Shown here in pieces: positions 18,501-26,801 of a stretch of DNA of 64,000 nt; positions within the stretch are counted from its first letter, which is position 1, and every line of letters begins with the position of its first letter. The notes under the pieces were generated by a model. The model did not search any database, was not told the DNA's origin, and saw only the letters and a program-made list of their open reading frames with translations. This DNA is from Pseudomonas sp. Irchel 3H7. Its GTDB lineage: Bacteria; Pseudomonadota; Gammaproteobacteria; Pseudomonadales; Pseudomonadaceae. The translations under genes were made by a program, and so were the position numbers. The DNA is taken from the NCBI RefSeq assembly GCF_900187605.1, contig NZ_FYEA01000013.1, positions 1 through 64,000 on the forward strand, in the 5' to 3' direction.

Positions 18501-19211
18501 TCAGACCTCGGCAGACGTGGCGGCGCGATTGAGTTCGGCCAGGGACAGGTGACGGTCGAACAGCGGCGCCAGGCTCTGGTCGTGGCTGACGAACAGCAAA
18601 CTGGAACCGGCCTCGCGGCATTCGGCGAACAACAGGCGAATGAAGTTTTCCCGGGCGTCGTAATCCAGCGCCGAGGTCGGTTCGTCGGCGATCAACAGCT
18701 CTGGCTGACCGATCAAGGCACGCGCGGCAGCGACCCGTTGTTGCTGACCGATTGACAGTGAGTCAGCGCGACGGCTGAGGAGACTTTCGTCCTTCAAACC
18801 CAAGTGCGCGAGCAGGGTGGCGGCGGCTTGATCGACGCTGCCGTGGCGCTGTTTCGCCCGCTGCGCACGCAGTTTCGAGAAGTGGCACGGCAGCTCAACG
18901 TTCTCGCGCACCGAGAGATACGGCAGCAAGTTGAACTGCTGGAAGATGTAGCCGGTGTGATCGACACGGAAGGTATCGCGAGCGCCGGCGGAGAGTTCGG
19001 TAAGCTCCTGGCCGAGCAGGCGAATACTGCCGCGACCGGGTTTCTGCACGCCGCCGAGCAAACCGAGCAGGGTGGTCTTGCCGCTGCCGCTGGGGCCTTT
19101 GAGGAACAGGGTTTCGCCGGCTTCCAGGCGAAACGCCGGGATGTCCAGCAGCGGTGGGTGACCGGGCCAGTTGAAGCCCAGGTCGGACAGTTCGATGAGT
19201 GCTTGGGTCAT
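18501..19211 (-). CDS. ABC transporter ATPase, LolD/MacB type
   Basis: This 236-residue ATP-binding subunit has Walker A GPSGSGKTT near residue 37, the signature LSIGQQQRVAAARAL, Walker B LLIADEPTSALD and a switch His in FVSHDQ. It belongs to the LolD/MacB group that pairs with FtsX-type permeases. The start at 19211 is chosen because alignment to the family begins there; an upstream ATG at 19238 would only add a short tail. A REP-like repeat separates it from the DUF2796 gene, which may lower its expression relative to that first gene. Confidence 0.88.
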   Translation of the reverse strand: MTQALIELSDLGFNWPGHPPLLDIPAFRLEAGETLFLKGPSGSGKTTLLGLLGGVQKPGRGSIRLLGQELTELSAGARDTFRVDHTGYIFQQFNLLPYLSVRENVELPCHFSKLRAQRAKQRHGSVDQAAATLLAHLGLKDESLLSRRADSLSIGQQQRVAAARALIGQPELLIADEPTSALDYDARENFIRLLFAECREAGSSLLFVSHDQSLAPLFDRHLSLAELNRAATSAEV

Positions 19212-19244
19212 GGCACCAGTTTCATGAGGTGAACACATTTCCCC

Positions 19245-19336
19245 CTGCAGGAGCTGCCGAAGGCTGCGATCTTTTGATCTTGGTTTTTTACAATCAAAAG
19301 ATCGCAGCCTCGTTTCACTCGACAGCTCCTACAGGG
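19245..19336. repeat. GGAGCTGCCGAAGGCTGCGATC-class inverted repeat inside the ABC operon
   Basis: One arm (about 19245-19279) and an inverted partner (about 19292-19336) share the GATCGCAGCCT core. The outer parts differ (GCCGAAGG against TCGTTTCACTCGACAG), so only the inner stem is exact. It lies between two genes of the same reverse-strand locus. Confidence 0.75.
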
Positions 19337-19350
19337 GATTTACGGTGTGA

Positions 19351-19950
19351 TCAGAATTTCAGGGCTGCAGCCTTGGCCGTCACTTCGGTACCTTGCTGGC
19401 CGCTGGCGCTGATCAGTTGTACCTGAATTTTCTGCGTCGCCGGGAAGGTCTTGAAGACGTTCGCCAGATCGAGGGTCTTCAGCGCGCCCGGTGTGGCGCA
19501 GTTGAACTGATAGTGCGCGTGGATTTCGCTGTGGTCGTGGTGATGCTCGTGGCCGTCCTTGTCCGCTTCATCGTCGTCATGATCATCGGCATCCGGCTTG
19601 TCGCCGAACAACGGGCTTTCCAGTTCCTGACTGACCACTTTGCAACCGGCAGCGGCGGGCAGGCTGAACAGGGCCAGCGGTTTTTCCAGTTGCGCGCGGG
19701 CGGCAGCGACTTTGGCCTTGTCGGCATCGCTGGTGGCGACGTGTTCGAAACCGACGAGGTTCATCGCCGGGCTTTCCAGCTCAAGCTCCAGGGTTTGACC
19801 ATCGAGCGCCGCGTTCAATCGACCGACGCCGTGTTCATGCGCGCCGAGGCTGCCGTGTTCATGGTCGTGATCGTGGTCATGCTCATCGGCAGCATGGGCG
19901 ATGGCCAGCGGCAACAGGGCAAACGGCAAAGCGAGCAGCAGACGACGCAT
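19351..19950 (-). CDS. His-rich DUF2796 (ZrgA-family) periplasmic protein
   Basis: This 199-residue exported protein has a signal peptide cleaved near HAADEH. Two histidine/aspartate clusters follow, one at about residues 22-40 and one at about 122-142 in a loop, as expected for zinc binding. The family (DUF2796, ZrgA) is tied to zinc uptake in Vibrio and Pseudomonas. It is the first gene of the locus with the ABC ATPase, permease and DUF3299. A GGAG ribosome site fixes the start. A candidate Zur box lies 35 bases upstream, so low zinc probably turns the locus on. Confidence 0.87.
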   Translation of the reverse strand: MRRLLLALPFALLPLAIAHAADEHDHDHDHEHGSLGAHEHGVGRLNAALDGQTLELELESPAMNLVGFEHVATSDADKAKVAAARAQLEKPLALFSLPAAAGCKVVSQELESPLFGDKPDADDHDDDEADKDGHEHHHDHSEIHAHYQFNCATPGALKTLDLANVFKTFPATQKIQVQLISASGQQGTEVTAKAAALKF

Positions 19951-19984
19951 GGCGGTCTCCGGGAAGTAAAGTGAAGAGTTTGTT

Positions 19985-19999
19985 ATGTAATCTTATAAC
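19985..19999 (-). promoter_or_regulatory. candidate Zur box upstream of the DUF2796-ABC operon
   Basis: On the reverse strand the sequence is GTTATAAGATTACAT. The gamma-proteobacterial Zur core GTTATANTATAACAT matches it at 12 of the 14 defined positions, and the flank continues with AAC. It ends 35 bases before the start codon, a position suited to repression. Confidence 0.55.
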
Positions 20000-20085
20000 G
20001 AAAGTGCGCAGAGTTTGCCCGTGCGCTTGGCGTTGCACAAGTCCCGTGGGAGCATGCAGGTCAGAAAAGTGCAGGAGCGAACTCA

Positions 20086-20445
20086 ATGTTGCGGATACGC
20101 GGAACCGTCGGCGAAGTGCCGGTGGACTTGACGGTGGAATTGGATGACGGCGATTGGGCGAAGCTCGGTTCAGCGCTGAATGGGCAGGCGCCGGTCGCTC
20201 AATCTGAGGCGGTCGCATCAGCCCCGGCGGCGAAACCGCTGAATCAGGACGATGCCTTGTGGCAGGTCGCCAAGGACCTGTTGCGCAAGGCCGGGCAACT
20301 GAGCGGGCCGGATCTGCTCGATCAGCTGGAAGGGCTGACCGGCAGCGCGGCAGCGGGCAAGCGCTTGCTGGTGCGTTTGCGCCATAGCTCGGACGTGAAA
20401 GTGGTGAGCGGCGGGGATACACCGCTCTACAGCTGGATCGAGTGA
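20086..20445 (+). CDS. small conserved hypothetical protein
   Basis: This 119-residue soluble protein is not assigned to a family with known function. Residues 1-35 look like a short beta domain (RIRGTVGEVPVDLTVEL). An Ala/Pro linker (about 43-57) leads to a helical C-terminal part with a leucine-rich stretch (AKDLLRKAGQLSGPDLLDQL). An AGGAG ribosome site precedes the ATG. It is divergent from the zinc locus and shares its 135-base promoter region, so the Zur site could also affect it. It faces ybbN across a REP element. Confidence 0.7.
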   Translation: MLRIRGTVGEVPVDLTVELDDGDWAKLGSALNGQAPVAQSEAVASAPAAKPLNQDDALWQVAKDLLRKAGQLSGPDLLDQLEGLTGSAAAGKRLLVRLRHSSDVKVVSGGDTPLYSWIE

Positions 20446-20450
20446 GTTGC

Positions 20451-20529
20451 AAAAGATCGCAGCCTGCGGCAGCTCCTACAAGGGTGTACACGATCCCAAT
20501 GTAGGAGCTGCCGCAGGCTGCGATCTTTT
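20451..20529. repeat. inverted repeat with perfect 30-bp arms between convergent genes
   Basis: The arms at 20451-20480 and 20500-20529 are exact inverted copies (GATCGCAGCCTGCGGCAGCT class) around a 19-base loop. It fills the gap between the ends of the small hypothetical gene and ybbN. With A/T runs at the stem base it could work as a bidirectional terminator. Confidence 0.9.
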
Positions 20530-20533
20530 GATC

Positions 20534-21406
20534 TTAATAAAGCGCAGCAAACATCTTGCGGCGATACACCGTCACCAGCGGATGATCATTGCCCAGCAAC
20601 TCGAACACCTGCAGCAAGGTTTTGTGCGGCAGACCTTCGCCATAGTTGCGGTTGCGGATGAACAGCTTCAGTAGTGCATCCAGCGCCGCGTCGTACTGCT
20701 GACGCGCCAGTTGCTGAATCGCCAGTTGATACACCGCTTCATCGTCCTGCGGATCTTTCGCCAGGCGCGCTTTCAGGTCGGCGGCATCCGGCAGATCACG
20801 CGCCAGGCCAAGGAATTTGATCTGCGCCTTGGCGCCGGCCAGTGCGGCTTTGTGCTCATCACTCTTGACCGCATCCAGCACGGTTTGCGCTTCGTCCAGC
20901 TCGCCGCGTTCAGTCAGGCAGCGCGCGTAGAGGATTAGCGCCTTGGCGTTAGTGTTGTCTTCGGTGAGCATCACCACCAGCGCCGCTTCGGCGTCGGCGT
21001 AACGACCGTCATCGAACAATGTCTGAGCCTGCTCGAACGGATCGGCCGCGGCCGGTGGCGGCATTTGCACGTGCGGCTCAAGCAAGGCACGCACGGCGGA
21101 TTCCGGTTGCGCACCGGCAAAACCGTCGACCGGTTGACCGTCCTTGAACAGCACCACGGTTGGCAGGCTGCGAATACCGAAGCGGGCGACGATGTCCTGC
21201 TCGATGTCGCAGTTGACCTTGGCCAGCAGCAACTCGCCCTGATAGCTCTCGGCAATGCTTTGCAGCATCGGCATCAGCGCCTTGCACGGCGCGCACCATT
21301 CGGCCCAGAAATCCACCAGCACCGGTTTGTTGAAGGAAGCCTCGATCACCGACTGGTCGAAATCGGCCGTCGTGGCGTCGAAGATGTATGGCGTTTGCTC
21401 GCTCAT
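20534..21406 (-). CDS. ybbN: thioredoxin-domain co-chaperone YbbN (CnoX)
   Basis: This 290-residue cytoplasmic protein has an N-terminal thioredoxin domain with a WCAPC active site (C38 and C41) and a C-terminal tetratricopeptide part from about residue 115. Relatives in E. coli (CnoX) hold oxidised proteins and hand them to GroEL or DnaK. Unlike E. coli CnoX, both active-site cysteines are present here, so redox activity is possible. The start at 21406 matches the family N-terminus; an ATG five codons earlier lacks support. The gene appears to be transcribed alone. Confidence 0.9.
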   Translation of the reverse strand: MSEQTPYIFDATTADFDQSVIEASFNKPVLVDFWAEWCAPCKALMPMLQSIAESYQGELLLAKVNCDIEQDIVARFGIRSLPTVVLFKDGQPVDGFAGAQPESAVRALLEPHVQMPPPAAADPFEQAQTLFDDGRYADAEAALVVMLTEDNTNAKALILYARCLTERGELDEAQTVLDAVKSDEHKAALAGAKAQIKFLGLARDLPDAADLKARLAKDPQDDEAVYQLAIQQLARQQYDAALDALLKLFIRNRNYGEGLPHKTLLQVFELLGNDHPLVTVYRRKMFAALY

Positions 21407-21453
21407 GGGGGATCTCGTCAAAGCGTTAATGAACGCACTATAAGCGGTGGCGC

Positions 21454-21552
21454 AAAAGATCGCAGCCTTCGGCAGCTCCAGGTTCAGCGTCCGCCCGCAA
21501 TATGGACGACAAAGCCGATCACTGTAGGAGCTGCCGAAGGCTGCGATCTTTT
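21454..21552. repeat. inverted repeat with exact 26-bp arms, touching a stop codon
   Basis: The arms at 21454-21479 and 21527-21552 (GATCGCAGCCTTCGGCAGCT class) are exact inverted copies. The right arm runs into the stop codon of the methyltransferase gene, so this end of the gene is made of repeat sequence. Confidence 0.88.
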
Positions 21553-22216
21553 AACGATTCCAATCACGCCGCGCGTGGTACAGGCTGACATGCCGAAATT
21601 CCTCAGGCTCCGCCAGATCCGGCAAGGTCAACGCCTCAAGCATTTCAATGCGCTCATACAACGGATGGCGAAAATCCCTGACCCGCGAATCCGCCACCAA
21701 CGCCTCTCGCCCACGGCTCAAAAACGCATCGAGCAACGGCAGATTCGCCCGGTCATACAACACATCCGCCACCAGAATCAGATCAAAGCGATCGGCTTCG
21801 GCAAAAAAATCCGTCGAATAACCCATCTCGACATCATTCAACGCGGCATTCGCCCGGCAGGCGGAAATCGCCAGCGGATCGAGATCGCACGCCACCACCT
21901 CCAGAGCCCCGGCTTTCACCGCCGCAATCCCGGCAATCCCGGAACCTGCGCCGAAATCCAGCACACGCTTGCCGCGCACCCACTCGGGAAACTCCGCCAG
22001 ATAGCGCGCCACTGCCAGACCGCTGGCCCAGCAGAAACCCCAGTACGGTGGCTCGTGCAGAATTCGCTGAATTTCTTCCTGGCTGAATTCGCGATCCATG
22101 TTGTCGCCATCGATCAGCCACAACTGCAAATCAGTGTCGGGCAAGGCACAGACCTTGAGTCTGGCGTCGCCGAGCAATTCACCCAGCGCCTGTTGCAGGT
22201 CGAGCGGTGCATTCAT
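21551..22216 (-). CDS. class I SAM-dependent methyltransferase (ETFB/PrmA-like)
   Basis: This 221-residue enzyme has motif I VLDFGAGSGIAGIAA near residue 85, motif II acidic end ACDLDPLA and a DLILVADVLYD segment. These are typical of the protein-lysine methyltransferase group that includes PrmA and the electron-transfer flavoprotein beta-chain enzyme. The target is not known. A much longer open frame runs upstream, but the ATG at 22216 fits the family and overlaps the lipoprotein stop codon by four bases, showing translational coupling. Confidence 0.82.
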   Translation of the reverse strand: MNAPLDLQQALGELLGDARLKVCALPDTDLQLWLIDGDNMDREFSQEEIQRILHEPPYWGFCWASGLAVARYLAEFPEWVRGKRVLDFGAGSGIAGIAAVKAGALEVVACDLDPLAISACRANAALNDVEMGYSTDFFAEADRFDLILVADVLYDRANLPLLDAFLSRGREALVADSRVRDFRHPLYERIEMLEALTLPDLAEPEEFRHVSLYHARRDWNR

Positions 22217-22677
22217 GGTGCTTTGACAAATTGCAGTTGGCCCAACGCGTGAGTGGTTGGCTGGCTGATGGTTTGCGACGGCAAATGCAGGATCAGCTGG
22301 CCGGACTGGCTGGCGCGGCCACGCAGCTCGACCCGCGCACCGGCCGGAAAAGCATCCGGGTTGAAGCGCAGGCGGAATGGCAGGATCTGGTTGTTGCCGA
22401 TCAGGCTGGAACTGGCGAGCAATTGTTGCGGGCGATCCTTTTCGTCGATCACCAGCAGCGCCAATTCCACTTCGGCACCGGCCGGCACGCCTTGCAGGGT
22501 GCCGCTCAGTTCGCGTTGATAGGCCGGCAGCGGGCCAAGTTCGGCAGCCTCTTTGGCTTTTTTCTGCGCTTGCTGCGGCGCCGGGCCTGGCGTTGGCGGC
22601 TGAGGCTTGGGTGCATCGCTGCCACAGGCCACCAGCAGGCTGAAAAGACTGAGCAAAACGAGCGGACGTAACGGCAT
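22213..22677 (-). CDS. YbaY-family lipoprotein
   Basis: This 154-residue lipoprotein has a signal peptide ending in the lipobox LLVAC, with the acylated Cys at about residue 18. A Pro/Gln-rich linker is followed by a YbaY/YscW-type beta domain (LSGTLQGVPAGAEVELALLVIDE). The function of the family is not established. The ATG at 22677 is preferred to one nine codons earlier because the signal peptide starts there. It overlaps the methyltransferase gene as ATGA. Confidence 0.82.
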   Translation of the reverse strand: MPLRPLVLLSLFSLLVACGSDAPKPQPPTPGPAPQQAQKKAKEAAELGPLPAYQRELSGTLQGVPAGAEVELALLVIDEKDRPQQLLASSSLIGNNQILPFRLRFNPDAFPAGARVELRGRASQSGQLILHLPSQTISQPTTHALGQLQFVKAP

Positions 22678-22748
22678 TGGATGCTCCGGCAAAATGAAAT
22701 CCATGGATCAAACGATCATGCCGTTCTGTATACCGCAAAGCCTATGGC

Positions 22749-22776
22749 TTGTCTTGCCACCGGGATGCGCTACCAT
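22749..22776 (+). promoter_or_regulatory. candidate sigma-70 promoter for nrdR and riboflavin genes
   Basis: TTGTCT (22749-22754) and TACCAT (22771-22776) are separated by 16 bases and lie 30 bases before the nrdR start. This is the only evident promoter ahead of the tightly packed nrdR-rib cluster. Confidence 0.45.
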
Positions 22777-22805
22777 GGCCCTCCCTTTTTTTGTTGCCAG
22801 CCACC

Positions 22806-23270
22806 ATGCACTGTCCCTTCTGCGGTGCCAACGACACCAAGGTCATCGACTCGCGTCTGGTCGCCGAGGGCGAACAGGTGCGCCGCCGGCGTGAATGCCT
22901 GGCCTGCGGCGAACGTTTCACGACGTTCGAGACGGCCGAACTGGTGTTGCCGCGCCTGATCAAAACCGATGGCAGCCGCCAACCGTTCGACGAAGAAAAA
23001 CTCCGCGCCGGCATGCAACGCGCGCTGGAGAAACGTCCGGTGAGCGTCGAGCGCCTCGAATCCTCTCTGGTTCACATCAAGCACAAGCTGCGCGCCACCG
23101 GCGAGCGCGAGGTCAAATCCCTCGTGGTCGGCGAACTGGTCATGGCCGAGTTGCAAAAGCTTGATGAAGTTGCCTACATCCGTTTCGCTTCGGTGTACAA
23201 GCGCTTTCAGGACCTCAACGAGTTCCGCGAAGAAATCGACCGCCTCGCCCGCGAACCGGTGAAAGAATGA
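22806..23270 (+). CDS. nrdR: transcriptional repressor NrdR
   Basis: This 154-residue zinc-finger and ATP-cone protein represses ribonucleotide reductase genes when dATP is high. The four zinc cysteines are in CPFC (residues 3-6) and CLACGERF (about 31-38). The ATP-cone starts near residue 49 (PRLIKTDGSRQPFDEEKL). The ATG at 22806 is the family start; an upstream frame extension is ruled out. The gene overlaps ribD as ATGA. The nrdR-ribD pairing is common in proteobacteria. Confidence 0.96.
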   Translation: MHCPFCGANDTKVIDSRLVAEGEQVRRRRECLACGERFTTFETAELVLPRLIKTDGSRQPFDEEKLRAGMQRALEKRPVSVERLESSLVHIKHKLRATGEREVKSLVVGELVMAELQKLDEVAYIRFASVYKRFQDLNEFREEIDRLAREPVKE

Positions 23271-24400
23271 CCACCGCCGCCGAGCAGGCCATCCTCGACG
23301 CCCACTTCATGGCGCGCGCGCTGGAACTGGCGCGCAAAGGTCACTACACCACTCACCCCAATCCTCGGGTTGGCTGCGTGGTGGTGCGTGACGGGCAGAT
23401 TGTCGGCGAAGGCTGGCATGAACGCGCCGGCGAACGGCACGCCGAAGTCCATGCCCTGCGCGCCGCCGGTGAGCTTGCCCGGGGCGCGACCGCTTATGTA
23501 ACTCTCGAACCGTGCAGCCACCATGGCCGCACACCGCCGTGTGCCGATGCGCTGGTGAATGCTGGCGTAGGCCGCGTGGTCGCAGCGATGCGTGATCCGA
23601 ATCCACAAGTGGCTGGGCGTGGTTTGCAGCGCTTGACCGATGCCGGCATCGCCACTGAAAGCGGTGTGCTCGAAGCCGAAGCGCGCAAGCTCAATCAAGG
23701 TTTTCTGAAACGCATGGAACACGGCTTGCCGTTCGTGCGGGTCAAGTTGGCCATGAGCCTCGATGGTCGCACGGCAATGGAGAGCGGCGAGAGTCAATGG
23801 ATCACCGGTCCTGCTGCTCGTTCGGCAGTCCAGCGTTTGCGCGCTCAGGCCGCCGTGGTGCTGACCGGCGCCGACACAGTGCTGGCCGATGGCGCGCGGT
23901 TGACTGTGCGGGCCGACGAGTTGGGTCTGGATGCCGAACAAACCGCATTGGCCATGAGCCGTCCACCACTGCGCGTGCTGATCGATGGCCGCCTGCGGGT
24001 GCCGCTGGATGCGCCGTTCTTCAAGGCCGGCCCGGCGTTGGTCGCCACCTGTGTCGCGATCGAAGAGCAATACGCTCACGGCCCCGAGTGCCTGATCGTG
24101 CCGGGTGATGACGGTCAGGTCGATCTGCATCAGTTGCTGATTGAACTGGCCAACCGTGGCGTCAATGAGGTGCTGGTTGAAGCCGGCCCGCGTCTGGCCG
24201 GCGCTTTTGCTCAGCTTGGTCTGGTCGACGAATTCGTGATCTTCATCGCCGGCAAGTTCCTCGGTTCTTCGGCGCGTCCGCTGCTCGACTGGCCGTTGGC
24301 CTATATGAAGGACGCTCCCGAGCTGAAAATCACTGAAATTCGTGCGGTGGGCGATGACTGGCGAGTCACTGCCATCCCTGCTCGACCGGCGAGCGTATAA
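23267..24400 (+). CDS. ribD: bifunctional riboflavin deaminase/reductase RibD
   Basis: This 377-residue two-domain enzyme carries out the second and third steps of riboflavin synthesis. The deaminase domain (about 1-150) has the zinc site HAEVHAL and PCSHHGRTPPC. The NADPH-dependent reductase domain follows (VKLAMSLDGRTA near 165, EAGPRLAGAF near 310). Length and motifs are normal. It overlaps nrdR and lies 47 bases before ribE. Confidence 0.96.
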   Translation: MTTAAEQAILDAHFMARALELARKGHYTTHPNPRVGCVVVRDGQIVGEGWHERAGERHAEVHALRAAGELARGATAYVTLEPCSHHGRTPPCADALVNAGVGRVVAAMRDPNPQVAGRGLQRLTDAGIATESGVLEAEARKLNQGFLKRMEHGLPFVRVKLAMSLDGRTAMESGESQWITGPAARSAVQRLRAQAAVVLTGADTVLADGARLTVRADELGLDAEQTALAMSRPPLRVLIDGRLRVPLDAPFFKAGPALVATCVAIEEQYAHGPECLIVPGDDGQVDLHQLLIELANRGVNEVLVEAGPRLAGAFAQLGLVDEFVIFIAGKFLGSSARPLLDWPLAYMKDAPELKITEIRAVGDDWRVTAIPARPASV

Positions 24401-24447
24401 TTCCCGGCCATCGCGTTAGCGCTGGCTCAGTTCTCAAGGAGAACCCC

Positions 24448-25125
24448 ATGTTTACCGGCATCATCGAATCCATCGGCAGTATCCGCGCACTGACCCCAAA
24501 GGGCGGTGATGTGCGGGTCCACGTCGCCACCGGCAAGCTCGACCTGAGCGACGTCAAACTCGGCGACAGCATCGCAGTCAACGGCGTTTGCCTGACTGCC
24601 GTTGAGCTGCCGGGCGACGGCTTTGCCGCCGACGTCAGCCGTGAAACACTTGACTGCACCGCCATGAATGACCTGAAAAGCGGCAGCCCGGTCAATCTGG
24701 AAAAAGCCCTGACCCCGACCACCCGTCTCGGCGGGCATCTGGTCAGCGGTCACGTCGACGGCGTCGGCGAAATCGTCTCGCGCAGCGACAACGCCCGCGC
24801 CGTGGAATTTCGCATCCGCGCGCCGAAAGAATTAGCCAAGTACATCGCCCATAAAGGCTCGATCACCGTCGACGGCACCAGCCTGACCGTGAACGCCGTC
24901 GATGGCGCCGAGTTCATGCTGACGATCATTCCGCACACCCTGAGCGAAACCATTATGGCGTCGTACACGCCGGGTCGCCGGGTGAATCTGGAGGTCGATT
25001 TGCTGGCGCGCTATCTGGAGCGCCTTCTGCTTGGCGACAAGGCTGCAGAATCGGGCTCGTCACAAAAGCCTGGCGGCACCATCACCGAAAGCTTTCTGGC
25101 CGCCAACGGCTATCTCAAATCCTGA
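24448..25125 (+). CDS. ribE: riboflavin synthase alpha chain RibE
   Basis: This 225-residue enzyme joins two lumazine molecules to give riboflavin. The characteristic N-terminus MFTGIIE and two internal lumazine-binding repeats are present (GDSIAVNGVCLT near 35 and GSITVDGTSLT near 134). A strong AAGGAG ribosome site precedes the ATG. It lies between ribD and the RibBX gene, in the usual Pseudomonas order. Confidence 0.96.
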   Translation: MFTGIIESIGSIRALTPKGGDVRVHVATGKLDLSDVKLGDSIAVNGVCLTAVELPGDGFAADVSRETLDCTAMNDLKSGSPVNLEKALTPTTRLGGHLVSGHVDGVGEIVSRSDNARAVEFRIRAPKELAKYIAHKGSITVDGTSLTVNAVDGAEFMLTIIPHTLSETIMASYTPGRRVNLEVDLLARYLERLLLGDKAAESGSSQKPGGTITESFLAANGYLKS

Positions 25126-25141
25126 CTGAAGGGGGTGCCTT

Positions 25142-26233
25142 GTGGCGCTCAATAGCATCGAAGAACTGGTTGAAGACATCCGCCAAGGCAAGATGGTCAT
25201 CCTCATGGATGACGAAGACCGCGAGAACGAAGGCGACCTGATCATGGCCGCCGAATGCTGCCAGGCCGAGCACATCAATTTCATGGCCAAGCACGCCCGT
25301 GGCCTGATCTGCATGCCGATGAGCCGCGAGCGCTGCGAACTGTTGAAGCTGCCACTGATGGCGCCACGCAACGGTTCCGGTTTCGGTACCAAGTTCACCG
25401 TTTCGATCGAAGCCGCCGAGGGCGTGACCACCGGCATCTCCGCCGCTGATCGTGCGCGCACCGTGCAAGCGGCTGCCGCCAAGGATGCCAAGGCTGAAGA
25501 CATCGTCAGCCCGGGCCACATCTTCCCGCTGATGGCGCAGGCCGGCGGCACCCTCGCTCGCGCCGGCCATACCGAAGCCGCTTGCGACCTGGCGCGCATG
25601 GCCGGTTTCGAGCCAAGTGGCGTGATCTGCGAAGTGATGAACGACGACGGCACCATGTCTCGACGTGCCGAACTCGAAGAGTTTGCCGCTGAACACAACA
25701 TCAAGATCGGCACCATCGCCGACCTGATTCACTACCGGATGATCCACGAACGTACCGTTCAGCGGATTGCCGAGCAGCCACTGGACAGCGAACTGGGCCA
25801 ATTCAACCTGGTGACCTATCGTGATTCCGTGGAGGGCGACGTGCACATGGCGCTGACCCTGGGCACTGTTTGCGCCGAAGAACCAACGCTGGTTCGCGTG
25901 CACAACATGGATCCGCTGCGCGACCTGTTGATGGTCAAGCAACCGGGCCGCTGGAGCCTGCGCGCCGCCATGGCTGCGGTTGCCGAGGCGGGCAGCGGTG
26001 TGGTGCTGTTGCTCGGTCACCCGCTCGACGGCGACGTGCTGCTGGCACATATCCGTGAAACCGGCGATCAGGCCGCGCCGAAAAAACCGACGACTTACAG
26101 CATCGTCGGTGCCGGTTCGCAGATCCTGCGCGACCTCGGTGTGCGCAAAATGCGTTTGATGTCTGCACCAATGAAATTTAATGCGATATCCGGTTTCGAT
26201 CTGGAAGTTGTAGAATACGTGCCCTCCGAATAA
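25142..26233 (+). CDS. ribBX: DHBP synthase with a degenerate GTP cyclohydrolase II domain (RibBX type)
   Basis: This 363-residue protein has an intact N-terminal 3,4-dihydroxy-2-butanone-4-phosphate synthase domain (DDEDRENEGDL near residue 23, HIFPL and GHTEAA later). The C-terminal half keeps the GTP cyclohydrolase II fold but not its zinc site. Where active enzymes have C-x10-C-x-C, this protein reads HNMDPLRDLLMVKQPGR with no cysteine. It should therefore make only the four-carbon unit, and ribA at 29.8 kb must supply the cyclohydrolase. The start is GTG. It is often labelled RibBA. Confidence 0.93.
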   Translation: MALNSIEELVEDIRQGKMVILMDDEDRENEGDLIMAAECCQAEHINFMAKHARGLICMPMSRERCELLKLPLMAPRNGSGFGTKFTVSIEAAEGVTTGISAADRARTVQAAAAKDAKAEDIVSPGHIFPLMAQAGGTLARAGHTEAACDLARMAGFEPSGVICEVMNDDGTMSRRAELEEFAAEHNIKIGTIADLIHYRMIHERTVQRIAEQPLDSELGQFNLVTYRDSVEGDVHMALTLGTVCAEEPTLVRVHNMDPLRDLLMVKQPGRWSLRAAMAAVAEAGSGVVLLLGHPLDGDVLLAHIRETGDQAAPKKPTTYSIVGAGSQILRDLGVRKMRLMSAPMKFNAISGFDLEVVEYVPSE

Positions 26234-26279
26234 TGACCGGTTGTTTCCGGACCCGAATTCGCGGCAAATAAATCACTGA

Positions 26280-26302
26280 GGGACGCGTAGCAGACGCGTC
26301 CC
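26280..26302 (+). other. strong hairpin between ribBX and ribH
   Basis: GGGACGCGT and ACGCGTCCC form a perfect 9-bp stem around a five-base loop, 22 bases before ribH. No T run follows, so it is not a plain terminator. It may protect or separate the ribH message or act as a partial attenuator. Confidence 0.5.
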
Positions 26303-26324
26303 GGCTCTTTAAGAGAACTGACGA

Positions 26325-26801
26325 ATGACCCTGAAGACCATCGAAGGTACCTTCATCGCCCCTAAAGGCCGCTACGCTTTGGTAGTGGGCCGCTTCAACA
26401 GCTTCGTCGTTGAAAGCCTGGTCAGCGGTGCAGTTGATGCCCTGGTTCGCCACGGCGTGAGCGAAAGCGACATCACCATCATCCGCGCACCTGGCGCCTT
26501 CGAAATCCCGCTGGTTGCGCAGAAAGTCGCCCAGAAAGGCGAGTTCGCTGCAATCATTGCGCTGGGCGCGGTCATTCGTGGCGGCACCCCGCACTTCGAA
26601 TACGTGGCAGGCGAGTGCACCAAGGGTCTGGCCCAGGTCTCCATGGAGTTCGGCGTTCCGGTTGCTTTCGGCGTCCTGACCGTTGATTCCATCGAGCAAG
26701 CCATCGAACGTTCCGGCACCAAGGCCGGTAACAAAGGTGCCGAAGCTGCCCTGTCCGCTCTGGAAATGGTCAGCCTGCTGGCGCAGTTGGAGGCCAAGTG
26801 A
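26325..26801 (+). CDS. ribH: lumazine synthase RibH
   Basis: This 158-residue enzyme condenses the RibD product with the RibB four-carbon unit to form dimethylribityllumazine. Typical segments are VVGRFNSFVVESLV, PGAFEIPLVAQK and GAVIRGGTPHFEYV. The known order ribH-nusB follows, with a four-base overlap (the nusB GTG overlaps the ribH TGA). Confidence 0.96.
   Translation: MTLKTIEGTFIAPKGRYALVVGRFNSFVVESLVSGAVDALVRHGVSESDITIIRAPGAFEIPLVAQKVAQKGEFAAIIALGAVIRGGTPHFEYVAGECTKGLAQVSMEFGVPVAFGVLTVDSIEQAIERSGTKAGNKGAEAALSALEMVSLLAQLEAK

Noticed and set aside
21551..22738. A 395-residue version of the methyltransferase
   Set aside because: The extra N-terminal part is the lipoprotein gene read in another frame. 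The methyltransferase motifs and the ATGA overlap support the start at 22216.
25142..26233. Bifunctional RibBA label
   Set aside because: The three zinc cysteines of GTP cyclohydrolase II are missing, so the second activity is unlikely.
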